Assembly (NCBI GenBank): GCA_964573795.1 | Contig: CAZNMF010000116.1 | Span: 1 to 19,279 of the forward strand | DNA length: 19,279 nt | Reading direction: 5' to 3' | Source of the DNA: CAZNMF01 sp964573795 | GTDB taxonomy: Bacteria; Acidobacteriota; Vicinamibacteria; Vicinamibacterales; SCN-69-37 | In this document: piece after piece, positions 8,598-16,387 of the stretch | How the letters are laid out: every line of letters starts with the position of its first letter | Numbering within the stretch: position 1 is the first letter of the stretch | Translations under genes and position numbers: made by a program | The notes under the pieces: model-generated | Databases searched by the model: none | What the model was told of the DNA's origin: nothing | Seen by the model: only the letters and a program-made list of their open reading frames with translations

Positions 8598-11225
8598 TCA
8601 TCGTCCGTGCACGGCGAACGCGACAGGACAGTCGCGCAGCAGATCGGCGACGCGCACGCGGCCGTCCTCGGCCGTGACGCGCGCGCCTGTGAAGACCTCC
8701 GCAAACGTCGCGCCGGACAGCTCAACGGGCATGGCGATCGTGCTGTCGCCCCAGACGTCCTCCCCCATCGGCCACTGCCCTTGACTGGCGAGCCGCGACG
8801 AGAATCGAGGAACCGCGATCAGCGCCGCGTGTTGCGCCGTGCGGCGCAGGATGGCGACGACCTGCGGGCGGGACTCCCGCTCGACGTCGAGCGCCACATA
8901 CTCGCCCGTCGTGAACAGCTCGGCCAGCCGCCGGCGCTCGCGCAGCGCCAGCGTCGTCACGTACATCTTGATCGCGCCGTCGGGCCAGGCGTCGAGCAGA
9001 CGCCGCACGATCGCGGCGCGATCCGCATCGGCCGCGGCGAGACTCTCGTCGATCGCACGCAACACGCGCGCGCGATAGTCGAGATCGACAATGGCGCGGT
9101 TGTCGGGATCGGTCAGGCGAAGGCTCCACAGCTCCGTGCCCTGATAGAAGTCCGGGACGCCGGGCGATCCGATCTTCAGGACGACCTGTGCCAGCGAATT
9201 GATCATCCCGGCCGCGGCGATCGCGCGGGCCACCGACGCCACAGACGCGACGAACCTCGCGCCGGTCGCCGGATCGAGCGCGCGCCGCACGAACCTCGTC
9301 ACGCCGTCCTCATAGGCGCCGTTCGGCCGGACCCAGCTCGTATGGCGCCGGGCCTCCCGCGCGCTCTTGATCATCGTCGCGACGAGCCGATCCGCGAGCG
9401 ATGCCGGCGGCGTCTCCGCATCTGCGGGCCAGAGGCCGATCACGAGCTGATAGAACCGGTACTCGTCGTGGCGATCCGGCATAGCGCCGTCAGGCGTCTG
9501 CGTGCGATGACGCTGATTCCAGCGCCGCCACACCGTGAGATGGCGTTGCCAGACGTCGTCGAGCTCCGACAGCACGTTCAGGCGCGCGCGCACGTCCTCG
9601 CTGAGCTTGGTGTCGTGCGTCGTCGTCGCGAGCAGACCGTACGGCGCGCCGGCCGCACGCGCTTGATTGGCCGCGTGAAACTCGGCGACGCCCGTGCCCG
9701 GGTGCGCCGGATCACCGCCGACCTCGTTGAGCGACAGCAGCAGATTGTCGCGATAGAAGGCCGTGTCCTCCACCGCCTTGGCGAACACCGGGCCCGTGAG
9801 CTGCTGCCAGCGCAGCGTGAACGCGAGCCGCGCGGCATCCTCCGGCGCCCGCAGGATCGTGTCCTCGATGAACGCGAACAGCGCGGACTCGATGTCCGGA
9901 TTCCGGCGATCCGCCCGGCGCACGGCGTCGGCGAGCCAGGCGCGATCGGCCGGCACGGCGCCGGCGGCGCTCACGTACGTGCGATAGACGGCCAGCGCGG
10001 CCGTAACCTCGATCAAGCCGCGGCGCAGGCGGTGCGGCGTCAGATCGCGCGTGCGGCGATCGGACTCGGCGATCGCGCTGAGCATGTCGGCCAGCCGATC
10101 GAGATCGCTCGTGAACGCGGTCTCGATCACCTGTCTGCGCGCGACGTACTCCGTTTCCGCGAACGGCGGACGACGGCCGGCGAACCGCGCGTAGATGCGT
10201 TCGAGCTGCCTGACGCGATGGCGCGCGACGAAGATGCCGCTGAGCAGATTGAGGAACTCGTATCCCGTCGTGCCGTGCACCGGCCACGTGTCCGGCACGA
10301 CCTCGCGGCCGAGCACGATCTTCTCGACCACGACGTAGAGCGATGACGGGATGAGCTCGTCGTTGAGATCGCCGAGATCGCCGGACGCAAGGCCGTGCAG
10401 GCGGCGCAGATAGTCGGCGGGCAACGCGAGACCGTCCGGATGATCGACGCGCAGGCCGTCGACGATGCCATGGCGGATGAGCCGGCCGATCCAGTCGTGC
10501 GTCGCCGCGAAGACCGCCGGGGCGTCGACGCGCACGCCGACCAGGTGCTCGATGTTGAAGAACCGGCGATAGTTCACCTGCTCCGGCGCCGTCCGCCAGT
10601 CCGCGAGCCGGTACGCCTGACGCTCGAGCAGCGCGTGCAGCCGATCGAACGACGCCGGCGTTCCCGGCTCGCCGTCGATCGCGGAAAGATCCTCGCCGGG
10701 CTGGACGTTCAGCGGCAGATCGCGATCGCCGTAGCGCAGCGTCCACGCGTCGCCCGCGCGCTCGACGCGCAGCTCGCCGCGCTCGAGCGTCGCGCCGTAC
10801 GCGTCGCCGAGGATCGGCAGCAGCACCTTGCCGGCCATCGACGGCCGCGACGAGCGCCAGTCGACGTCGAAGACGTTCGCGAACGACGACGCCGCGCCGT
10901 GCATCAGCACGTCGCGCCACCACGGATTGTCCCGCTCGTCGGCCGCCAGATGATTCGGCACGATGTCGAGCAGCAGCCCCATGCCGCGCGCACGGAGCGC
11001 GCGGGCCAGCTCGTCGAGATCGTCCGGCGTGCCTAGAACGGGATCGAGCACGTTCGGATCGCAGACATCGTAGCCGTGCGTGCTGTCGCGACGAGCCTTG
11101 GCGATGGGCGACAGATACAGGTGTGTGATGCCGAGCGCGTGCAGATAGCCGACCGCCTCGATTGCCTCGCGCAGCGTCACCCCTGACCGCAACTGCAGTC
11201 GGTACGTGCTGCACGGGATCCTCAT
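8598..11225 (-). CDS. treY: Malto-oligosyltrehalose synthase TreY (GH13)
   Basis: 875 residues from ATG 11225. The enzyme isomerises the terminal alpha-1,4 bond of a maltodextrin to an alpha-1,1 bond, making a maltooligosyl-trehalose for TreZ. The N-terminus has the TreY opening STYRLQL and HLYLSPI, then GYDV. GH13 catalytic regions are intact: LLLDIVPNHLA (D87, N91, H92), DGLRVDHPDG (nucleophile D261), VVVEKIVLG (acid/base E301) and TTTHDTKLSED (D538). GTELWSLRLTDPDNRR-type residues near the end also fit TreY. Length is within the family range (about 700-950). An ATG at 11240 adds MTDGD. I prefer 11225 because the predicted sigma54 promoter would start transcription near 11244. Neither start has a good ribosome-binding site. 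The gene runs divergently from the operon containing treZ instead of beside treZ as is usual. Confidence 0.95.
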   Translation of the reverse strand: MRIPCSTYRLQLRSGVTLREAIEAVGYLHALGITHLYLSPIAKARRDSTHGYDVCDPNVLDPVLGTPDDLDELARALRARGMGLLLDIVPNHLAADERDNPWWRDVLMHGAASSFANVFDVDWRSSRPSMAGKVLLPILGDAYGATLERGELRVERAGDAWTLRYGDRDLPLNVQPGEDLSAIDGEPGTPASFDRLHALLERQAYRLADWRTAPEQVNYRRFFNIEHLVGVRVDAPAVFAATHDWIGRLIRHGIVDGLRVDHPDGLALPADYLRRLHGLASGDLGDLNDELIPSSLYVVVEKIVLGREVVPDTWPVHGTTGYEFLNLLSGIFVARHRVRQLERIYARFAGRRPPFAETEYVARRQVIETAFTSDLDRLADMLSAIAESDRRTRDLTPHRLRRGLIEVTAALAVYRTYVSAAGAVPADRAWLADAVRRADRRNPDIESALFAFIEDTILRAPEDAARLAFTLRWQQLTGPVFAKAVEDTAFYRDNLLLSLNEVGGDPAHPGTGVAEFHAANQARAAGAPYGLLATTTHDTKLSEDVRARLNVLSELDDVWQRHLTVWRRWNQRHRTQTPDGAMPDRHDEYRFYQLVIGLWPADAETPPASLADRLVATMIKSAREARRHTSWVRPNGAYEDGVTRFVRRALDPATGARFVASVASVARAIAAAGMINSLAQVVLKIGSPGVPDFYQGTELWSLRLTDPDNRAIVDLDYRARVLRAIDESLAAADADRAAIVRRLLDAWPDGAIKMYVTTLALRERRRLAELFTTGEYVALDVERESRPQVVAILRRTAQHAALIAVPRFSSRLASQGQWPMGEDVWGDSTIAMPVELSGATFAEVFTGARVTAEDGRVRVADLLRDCPVAFAVHGR

Positions 11226-11254
11226 GTCGCCGTCTGTCATCCCGTGCGAGGGGC

Positions 11255-11270
11255 TGCAGAAGCGGGGCCA
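11255..11270 (-). promoter_or_regulatory. Predicted sigma54 promoter of treY
   Basis: On the minus strand, reading 11270 to 11255, TGGCCC-CGCTT-CTGCA matches the sigma54 consensus at 9 of 11 fixed positions with exact spacing. The predicted start is near 11244, giving a leader of about 19 bases to ATG 11225. It stands back to back with the plus-strand promoter at 11390, leaving a shared 119-bp region for an activator. Confidence 0.5.
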
Positions 11271-11389
11271 GGAGGGCCAAGCGCGCACGTGCCGCGGCGG
11301 GCCGCGCGGCCGACGGCATCCGGCGGCCCAATCTCAGCAGTCTCTTGCCCAGCACGACCGCGCGCCGACGCGCGCGCCGGACGCCGCCT

Positions 11390-11405
11390 TGGCGCGTGTC
11401 TTGCT
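11390..11405 (+). promoter_or_regulatory. Predicted sigma54 promoter of the secreted protein-csbD-treZ-debranching operon
   Basis: TGGCGC-GTGTC-TTGCT matches the sigma54 consensus at 10 of 11 fixed positions with exact spacing. The predicted start is near 11416, followed by AAGGAG at 11422-11427 and ATG 11435. The short leader resembles that of the DUF2934 gene. Confidence 0.68.
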
Positions 11406-11434
11406 GACATTGCGCGTGACCAAGGAGCATCGCC

Positions 11435-12028
11435 ATGCGCACTCTGCTCGTCGTTTCCCTCGCCGTTTCGACGTCAATCGCGCTCGCCGGCCGCGCGCAG
11501 ACGCCCTCCAAAGCGGACGCCGCGGCGACGTCGCTGCCCGTCAAATACACGGCGCTCGCCGTGAACATGGCGGCCGGCGGCGCGGGACCGGCAACGGCGT
11601 CCATCACGTTCACGGTGACGCGCTGGTCGACCGATCAGGAACGCGACACGCTCGTGAACACGCTGATGGAACGCGGCCCGGACGCGACGCTGTCCGTGCT
11701 GACGAAGATGCCGCGCGCCGGGTCGATCGCGCCGACCGGCGGCGTGGGCTTCGACATCCACTTCGCGCGCCGCATCGTCAATCCGGACAAGAGCGAGCGC
11801 ATCGTCCTTGTCACCGATCGCCAGATGAGCCTGTGGGAGCGGCGCGCCGGCACACGCTCGGTGGACTATCCGTTCACGCTCATCGAGCTGCGTCTCGGCC
11901 CGAACGGCAAGGGCGAAGGCAAGGCCTCGGTCGCGACGCAGGTCACGGTCGACAAGGACAGCAAGACCGTCGTGCTCGAGAACTACGGCGATCAGCCCGT
12001 GCTGCTGCAGAGCGTCGAGCGGCTGTAA
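11435..12028 (+). CDS. Secreted protein of unknown function
   Basis: 197 residues. ATG 11435 has AAGGAG at 11422-11427 with 7-base spacing. A classic signal peptide (MRTLLVVSLAVSTSIALAGRA) gives likely cleavage near residue 21-22, so the mature protein should be periplasmic. The mature part is beta-rich and has no domain I can name. Residues TLIELRLGPNGKGEGKASV and VVLENYGDQPVLL resemble the conserved end of a family of uncharacterised proteins that I associate with Acidobacteriota. It is the first gene after a strong sigma54 promoter and is followed by csbD, treZ and a glycogen debranching enzyme. This suggests a stress-related envelope role, but that is context only. No catalytic motif or transmembrane helix beyond the signal is visible. 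Confidence 0.82.
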   Translation: MRTLLVVSLAVSTSIALAGRAQTPSKADAAATSLPVKYTALAVNMAAGGAGPATASITFTVTRWSTDQERDTLVNTLMERGPDATLSVLTKMPRAGSIAPTGGVGFDIHFARRIVNPDKSERIVLVTDRQMSLWERRAGTRSVDYPFTLIELRLGPNGKGEGKASVATQVTVDKDSKTVVLENYGDQPVLLQSVERL

Positions 12029-12030
12029 CG

Positions 12031-12072
12031 GAACTTCGAACTTCGAACTTCGAACTTCGAACTTCGAACTTT
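12031..12072 (+). repeat. Tandem heptamer repeat, GAACTTC x5 plus GAACTTT
   Basis: Six consecutive 7-base units run from 12031 to 12072; five are perfect and the last differs by one base. Junctions create TTCGAA palindromes. The array lies two bases after the stop of the secreted-protein gene and 15 bases before the AAGGAG of csbD, inside the presumed operon. It is strikingly AT-richer than the surrounding DNA. The copy number may vary by slippage. Confidence 0.92.
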
Positions 12073-12098
12073 TTCAAGAATCGCACCAAGGAGCTTCC

Positions 12099-12314
12099 AT
12101 GAACACCTCACAGATCAAAGGTCAGTGGCATCAGTGGAAAGGCGCCGCGAAAGTACAGTGGGGCAAGCTCACCGACGATGACCTGACGCAGGTGGAGGGC
12201 AACGTCGAGCAGCTCGCCGGCCTGCTGCAGGAGCGGTACGGGTACGCCAAGGAACGCGCACAGCAGGAAGTCGACGACTTCGTGCGGCGTCAGCAGGTGG
12301 AGCAGCCGCGCTGA
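12099..12314 (+). CDS. CsbD-family stress protein
   Basis: 71 residues. ATG 12099 has AAGGAG at 12088-12093 with 5-base spacing. The sequence is a hydrophilic helical protein with the CsbD pattern IKGQWHQWKGAAKVQWGKLTDDD and VEGNVEQLAGLLQERYGYAKERAQ. CsbD proteins are induced by general stress in Bacillus and many Gram-negative bacteria; their biochemical role is unknown. The stop codon overlaps the putative CTG start of treZ (CTGA), which suggests translational coupling. Its position between a secreted protein and treZ fits an osmotic- or desiccation-stress operon. Confidence 0.9.
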   Translation: MNTSQIKGQWHQWKGAAKVQWGKLTDDDLTQVEGNVEQLAGLLQERYGYAKERAQQEVDDFVRRQQVEQPR

Positions 12315-14236
12315 CCGCCCCTCGCACGCTCTCGGCCGCGACGGGTGAGATCGCCGTCCATCGCCGGCTGCCGATTGGCGCGGAGCCGCAACCGCTCGGC
12401 ACGCACTTTCGCGTCTGGGCGCCGGTCCACGATCGCGTCGACGTGATCGTCGACGGCCGCGCGCCGGCGGCGCTCCGCGCCGAAGGCAACGGGTACTTCG
12501 AGGGCCTCCTCGCCGACGTCGCCACCGGCGATCGCTACCGCTTCTCGCTGGACGGCCAGCCGCCGCTGGCCGATCCAGCCTCGCGCTTCCAGCCCGAAGG
12601 CCCGCACGGTCCGTCGCTCGTCGTCGATCCGTCGCGCTTCACGTGGACCGACGACGCCTGGTCGGGCATCCGCCGATCGGCGCTCGTCGTCTACGAGATG
12701 CACATCGGCACGTTCACGCGCGACGGCACGTGGGCCGCGGCCCGGCGCGAGCTACCGGCGCTCGCCGAGCTGGGCGTCACGTGTCTCGAGATCCTGCCGG
12801 TCGCGGATTTCGCCGGCGCCTTCGGCTGGGGCTACGACGGCGTCTGTCTCTACGCGCCGACGCGGCTGTACGGCACGCCGGACGACTTCCGCGCGTTCGT
12901 GGACGCCGCGCACGGGCTCCGTCTCGCCGTCATCCTCGACGTCGTCTACAACCACTTCGGGCCGGACGGCTGCGGCGTGACGTCGTTCTCGCCGTACTAT
13001 CTCGGGACCGAGCCCACCGAGTGGGGCGTCGCGATCGACTTCGACGGCGCGCACGCCGCGGGCGTCCGCGAGTTCTTCATCGGCAATGCGGCGTACTGGA
13101 TCGGCGAGTTCCATCTCGACGGTCTTCGGCTCGATGCGACGCAGACGATCCGCGACAGCCGTGAGCCGCACATCCTGGCGGAGATCGCGGCCGCCGCGAA
13201 ACAGGCCGCCGGACCGCGCGCGACGTGGCTCGTCGCGGAGAACGAGCGGCAGCACGTGCGGCTGGTCCAGACGATCGACGAGGGCGGCTTCGGTCTCGAC
13301 GCGCTGTGGAACGACGACTTCCATCACAGCGCGATGGTCGCCGCCACCGGCCGGCGCGAGGCGTACTATCGCGACTATTGCGGCACGCCGCAGGAGCTCA
13401 TCTCCGCCGCGAAATACGGCTTCCTCTATCAAGGGCAGTGGTACGCCTGGCAGGATCAGCCGCGCGGCACGCCGGCGTTCGGACTCCCCGCCGACGCGTT
13501 CGTCGCGTTCCTCCAGAATCACGATCAGGTCGCGAACTCGTCGGACGGCCGCCGGCTGCACCAGATCACCAGCCCCGGCAGGCTGCGCGCGCTGACCGCG
13601 CTGCTGCTGCTCGGTCCCTGGATCCCGATGCTGTTCCAGGGGCAGGAATTCGGGGCCCATGCGCCGTTCCTCTATTTCGCCGATCACGGCGGCCCGCTCG
13701 GCGACGGCGTGCGCCGCGGCCGCCGCGACTTCCTGTCGCAGTTTGCCAGCGCCGCCGACGCCGCGCGCGCCGGCACGCTCGCCGATCCGTGCGATCGGCG
13801 CACGTTCGAGATCTGCAAGCTCGATCGCGGCGACGGCGTCGATCGGTCGCCGATGCGGAACCTCCACGCGTCGCTGCTGCAGCTCCGTACGTCCGAAGCC
13901 GCGTTCCGGCTGCACGATCGCCGTGATGTCGACGGCGCCGTGCTCGGCCCGCACGCGCTCGTCCTCCGCTTCTTCGCGCGGAACGCCGGCGGCGGTCCGG
14001 CGCACGACGAGGACCGCCTGCTGATCGTCAATCTCGGCCCGCAGCTCGACATGCCCGTCGTCCCCGAGCCGCTGCTCGCGCCGCCGGCGGAGCGGCGATG
14101 GGCGATGATGTGGTCGAGCGACGATCCCATGTACGGCGGTCCGGGCGTCTCCGCGGCGCTCCGGCCCGGCGCGTGGTCGCTACCGCCCGAGTGCGCGATC
14201 GTCCTCGCCCCGAGGCGGCCCGCATGGAGACCCTGA
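12311..14236 (+). CDS. treZ: Malto-oligosyltrehalose trehalohydrolase TreZ (GH13), likely non-canonical start
   Basis: 641 residues if it starts at CTG 12311. The first in-frame standard start is GTG 12443, but homology clearly begins earlier: RRLPIGAEPQPLGTHFRVWAP, encoded at about 12365-12427, is the usual TreZ N-terminus. No ATG, GTG or TTG occurs in this frame between the csbD region and 12443. CTG 12311 overlaps the csbD stop (CTGA) and has the purine-rich AGGTGGAG about 9 bases upstream. TreZ hydrolyses maltooligosyl-trehalose to free trehalose. GH13 regions are intact: DVVYNH (D210), DGLRLDA (nucleophile D275), VAENE (acid/base E310) and QNHDQ (D405). The segment AKYGFLYQGQWYAWQ is typical of TreZ. 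The start could also be ATT or another rare codon, or a small indel could be hiding a standard one. Confidence 0.93.
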   Translation: MTAPRTLSAATGEIAVHRRLPIGAEPQPLGTHFRVWAPVHDRVDVIVDGRAPAALRAEGNGYFEGLLADVATGDRYRFSLDGQPPLADPASRFQPEGPHGPSLVVDPSRFTWTDDAWSGIRRSALVVYEMHIGTFTRDGTWAAARRELPALAELGVTCLEILPVADFAGAFGWGYDGVCLYAPTRLYGTPDDFRAFVDAAHGLRLAVILDVVYNHFGPDGCGVTSFSPYYLGTEPTEWGVAIDFDGAHAAGVREFFIGNAAYWIGEFHLDGLRLDATQTIRDSREPHILAEIAAAAKQAAGPRATWLVAENERQHVRLVQTIDEGGFGLDALWNDDFHHSAMVAATGRREAYYRDYCGTPQELISAAKYGFLYQGQWYAWQDQPRGTPAFGLPADAFVAFLQNHDQVANSSDGRRLHQITSPGRLRALTALLLLGPWIPMLFQGQEFGAHAPFLYFADHGGPLGDGVRRGRRDFLSQFASAADAARAGTLADPCDRRTFEICKLDRGDGVDRSPMRNLHASLLQLRTSEAAFRLHDRRDVDGAVLGPHALVLRFFARNAGGGPAHDEDRLLIVNLGPQLDMPVVPEPLLAPPAERRWAMMWSSDDPMYGGPGVSAALRPGAWSLPPECAIVLAPRRPAWRP

Positions 14237-16269
14237 GCGCGCCTCCGCCGATCGCACTTCCCACGCGCACGCTGACGTTTCCGGCGCCGGCGTCGCGGCG
14301 GCCGGCCTCCGGTCTCGAATGGCTCGTGACGAACGGCCTCGGCGGCTACGCATCCGGCACCGTCGCCGGCGGCCTCACGCGCCGCTATCACGGCCTGCTC
14401 GTCGCCGCGTTCCCTGCGCCGCTCGGACGTCTGCTCTACCTCTGCCAGCTTCGCGCGACCGTCGAGATCGGCGGACGCACGTGGCTGCTCGAACACGAAG
14501 ATCTCTCGCGATTGCAGCACGACGATGTCCTGGCGCTCGCGGAGTTCCGCCTCGAAGGCGGGCTGCCCGTCTGGCGCTATCTCGCCGGCGAAGGCTGGAT
14601 CGAGAAGCGCATCGTGATGGCCCACGGTCACAACACGACGGCCATCACCTATCGTGCGCACGGCATCGGCGCCGCGCGCCTGCGGCTGGAGCCGCTGCTG
14701 CAGGTGCGCGCGCACGACGCGCAGGTCTCGCTCGTGCGGGCGGACGGCGTGTCCATCCACCGCGAGGCGCAAGGCTGCCATCTCACGCTGCCCGGCGGTC
14801 TGCCGGACATGCGCTGGCAGATCGACGGCCCGGACGTGCGATACGACTTCTCGACGCCGGAGGAGGCGCCGCTCGACTACGTGCTCGAGCGCGACCGCGG
14901 CTATCCGCACGCGGGATCGCTCTGGCGGCCGGGCACGATCGACACGACGCTCGAGGACGGCGACGAGATCGTCTTCGTCGTGTCGACGGAGACCTGGGAG
15001 CGCATCGAGGCGGTGCGCACCGCGGACGTTCTGCGCGCCGAGGTCGAGCGCCGCGCGCGTCTACTGCAGCGCGCGCCGGCCATCGTCGATCCGCTGGCCG
15101 CCGAGCTCGCGCTGGCGGCCGACCAGTTCCTGATCGTTCCCGTCAGCCGCAGCGCGGAGGTCACCCGCACGCAGGCGGCGGGCGAGGACGTCCATACGAT
15201 CATCGCGGGCTACCACTGGTTCACCGACTGGGGCCGCGACGCGATGATCTCGCTCGAGGGCCTGACGCTCTGCACCGGCCGCATCACGGAAGCCGCGGGC
15301 ATCCTGCGCGCGTTCGCCCATCACGTGCGCGACGGCCTGATCCCGAACTTCTTTCCCGAAGGCGAGCAGGCCGGCGTCTATCACACGGCGGACGCGACGC
15401 TGTGGTTCGTCCACGCGCTCGATCGCTACGTCCAGCGCTCCGCCGATCGATCGTTTCTCACCGAGCTGCTGCCCGTGCTCGACGACATCGTCGACCATCA
15501 CCTGCAGGGCACGCGATTCGGGATTCGCGTCGATCCCGGCGACGGCCTGCTGACGCAGGGCGCGGAGCACTATCAGCTGACCTGGATGGACGCGAAGGTC
15601 GGCGACTGGGTCGTGACGCCGCGGCGCGGCAAGGCCGTCGAGATCAACGCGCTGTGGTACAACGCGCTCCGCAACGTCGCCGGCTGGATGCGCGATGCCG
15701 GCCGGCACGGCGACGCGGACAAGTGCGTGGCCGCCGCCGACGCCGCGTACGCGTCGTTCAACCGCCGCTTCTGGAATCCGGAGACGTCGCAGCTCTTCGA
15801 CCTCGTCGACGGCGAGCGCGGCGACGACCCGGCGTCGCGCCCGAATCAGCTGCTCGCGATCTCGCTGCCCCATCCCGTGCTCGCGCCCGAGCGGTGGCCG
15901 GCGGTGCTCGAGGCTGTCCATCGATCGCTGACGACGCCGGTCGGATTGCGATCGCTCGCGCCGGGACATCCGGACTACAAGGCGAAGTACTTCGGAGATC
16001 TGCGCGCGCGCGACGCGGCCTATCACCAGGGCACGGTGTGGGCGTGGCTCATCGGGCCGCTGGTCGACGCGTGGCTGCGCGTATACCCGAACCGCCGTCA
16101 TGAAGCACGCGAGCTGTTGAACGGCTTCGTCCAGCATCTCGATCGTGCGGGCGTGGGCTCGATCAGCGAGATCTTCGACGCGGAGTCACCGTTCACGCCC
16201 CGCGGCTGCATCGCGCAGGCGTGGAGCGTGGCGGAAGTGCTCCGCGCATGGCTGATCGCGACGCCATAG
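14224..16269 (+). CDS. Archaeal-type glycogen debranching enzyme (amylo-alpha-1,6-glucosidase, GDE_N/GDE_C)
   Basis: 681 residues. ATG 14224 overlaps the end of treZ by 13 bases and has a GAGGCGG-like ribosome-binding site about 8 bases upstream. The N-terminal beta domain carries the GDE_N signature LVTNGLGGYASGTVAGGLTRRYHGLL (about residues 37-62). The C-terminal (alpha/alpha)6 barrel has WFTDWGRDAM (332-341), GLIPNFFPEG, LTWMDAKVGDWVVTPR and HQGTVWAWLIGP. It closes with ISEIFDAESPFTPRGC. These are hallmarks of the amylo-alpha-1,6-glucosidase family, unrelated in fold to GlgX. The protein probably removes branch-point glucose from glycogen or dextrins in the cytoplasm. Having it together with GlgX in one locus is notable. 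No signal peptide is seen. It is the last gene of the presumed treZ operon. Confidence 0.93.
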   Translation: METLSAPPPIALPTRTLTFPAPASRRPASGLEWLVTNGLGGYASGTVAGGLTRRYHGLLVAAFPAPLGRLLYLCQLRATVEIGGRTWLLEHEDLSRLQHDDVLALAEFRLEGGLPVWRYLAGEGWIEKRIVMAHGHNTTAITYRAHGIGAARLRLEPLLQVRAHDAQVSLVRADGVSIHREAQGCHLTLPGGLPDMRWQIDGPDVRYDFSTPEEAPLDYVLERDRGYPHAGSLWRPGTIDTTLEDGDEIVFVVSTETWERIEAVRTADVLRAEVERRARLLQRAPAIVDPLAAELALAADQFLIVPVSRSAEVTRTQAAGEDVHTIIAGYHWFTDWGRDAMISLEGLTLCTGRITEAAGILRAFAHHVRDGLIPNFFPEGEQAGVYHTADATLWFVHALDRYVQRSADRSFLTELLPVLDDIVDHHLQGTRFGIRVDPGDGLLTQGAEHYQLTWMDAKVGDWVVTPRRGKAVEINALWYNALRNVAGWMRDAGRHGDADKCVAAADAAYASFNRRFWNPETSQLFDLVDGERGDDPASRPNQLLAISLPHPVLAPERWPAVLEAVHRSLTTPVGLRSLAPGHPDYKAKYFGDLRARDAAYHQGTVWAWLIGPLVDAWLRVYPNRRHEARELLNGFVQHLDRAGVGSISEIFDAESPFTPRGCIAQAWSVAEVLRAWLIATP

Positions 16270-16310
16270 CGCGTGCCGAAGAGTGGCAGCGCGATTCGCA
16301 TCGACCGTCA

Positions 16311-16329
16311 TGCCGGCGCGGGACCGGCA
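16311..16329 (+). terminator. Weak hairpin after the debranching enzyme gene
   Basis: TGCCGG (16311-16316) and CCGGCA (16324-16329) form a 6-bp stem with a 7-base loop, 42 bases after the stop. There is no T-run, so it would be an atypical terminator at best. Confidence 0.25.
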
Positions 16330-16348
16330 CGGGGCATCGCGCGCGTCG

Positions 16349-16364
16349 TGGTCTTCCGTTTGCA
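16349..16364 (+). promoter_or_regulatory. Possible sigma54 promoter of the short-chain dehydrogenase gene
   Basis: TGGTCT-TCCGT-TTGCA keeps the essential GG and GC at the correct spacing and a perfect -12 block, matching 8 of 11 fixed positions. The predicted start near 16375 would leave a leader of only about 13 bases, which is short. It is the weakest of the six sites reported. Confidence 0.38.
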
Positions 16365-16387
16365 GCACGGACAGGCGGAGACCAGCC

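Noticed and set aside
8414..8725. Minus-strand frame of 103 residues across the hairpin element
   Set aside because: Its central peptide (NLQVRP and DLKVRPS) is simply the translated inverted repeat, and the frame overlaps two real genes.
12345..12347. GTG as the treZ start
   Set aside because: It is in the csbD frame, not the treZ frame, so it would need an indel to be used.
16284..16299. TGGCAGCGCGATTCGC as a sigma54 promoter for the SDR gene
   Set aside because: GG to GC spacing is one base too long; the site at 16349 keeps correct spacing and a perfect -12 block.
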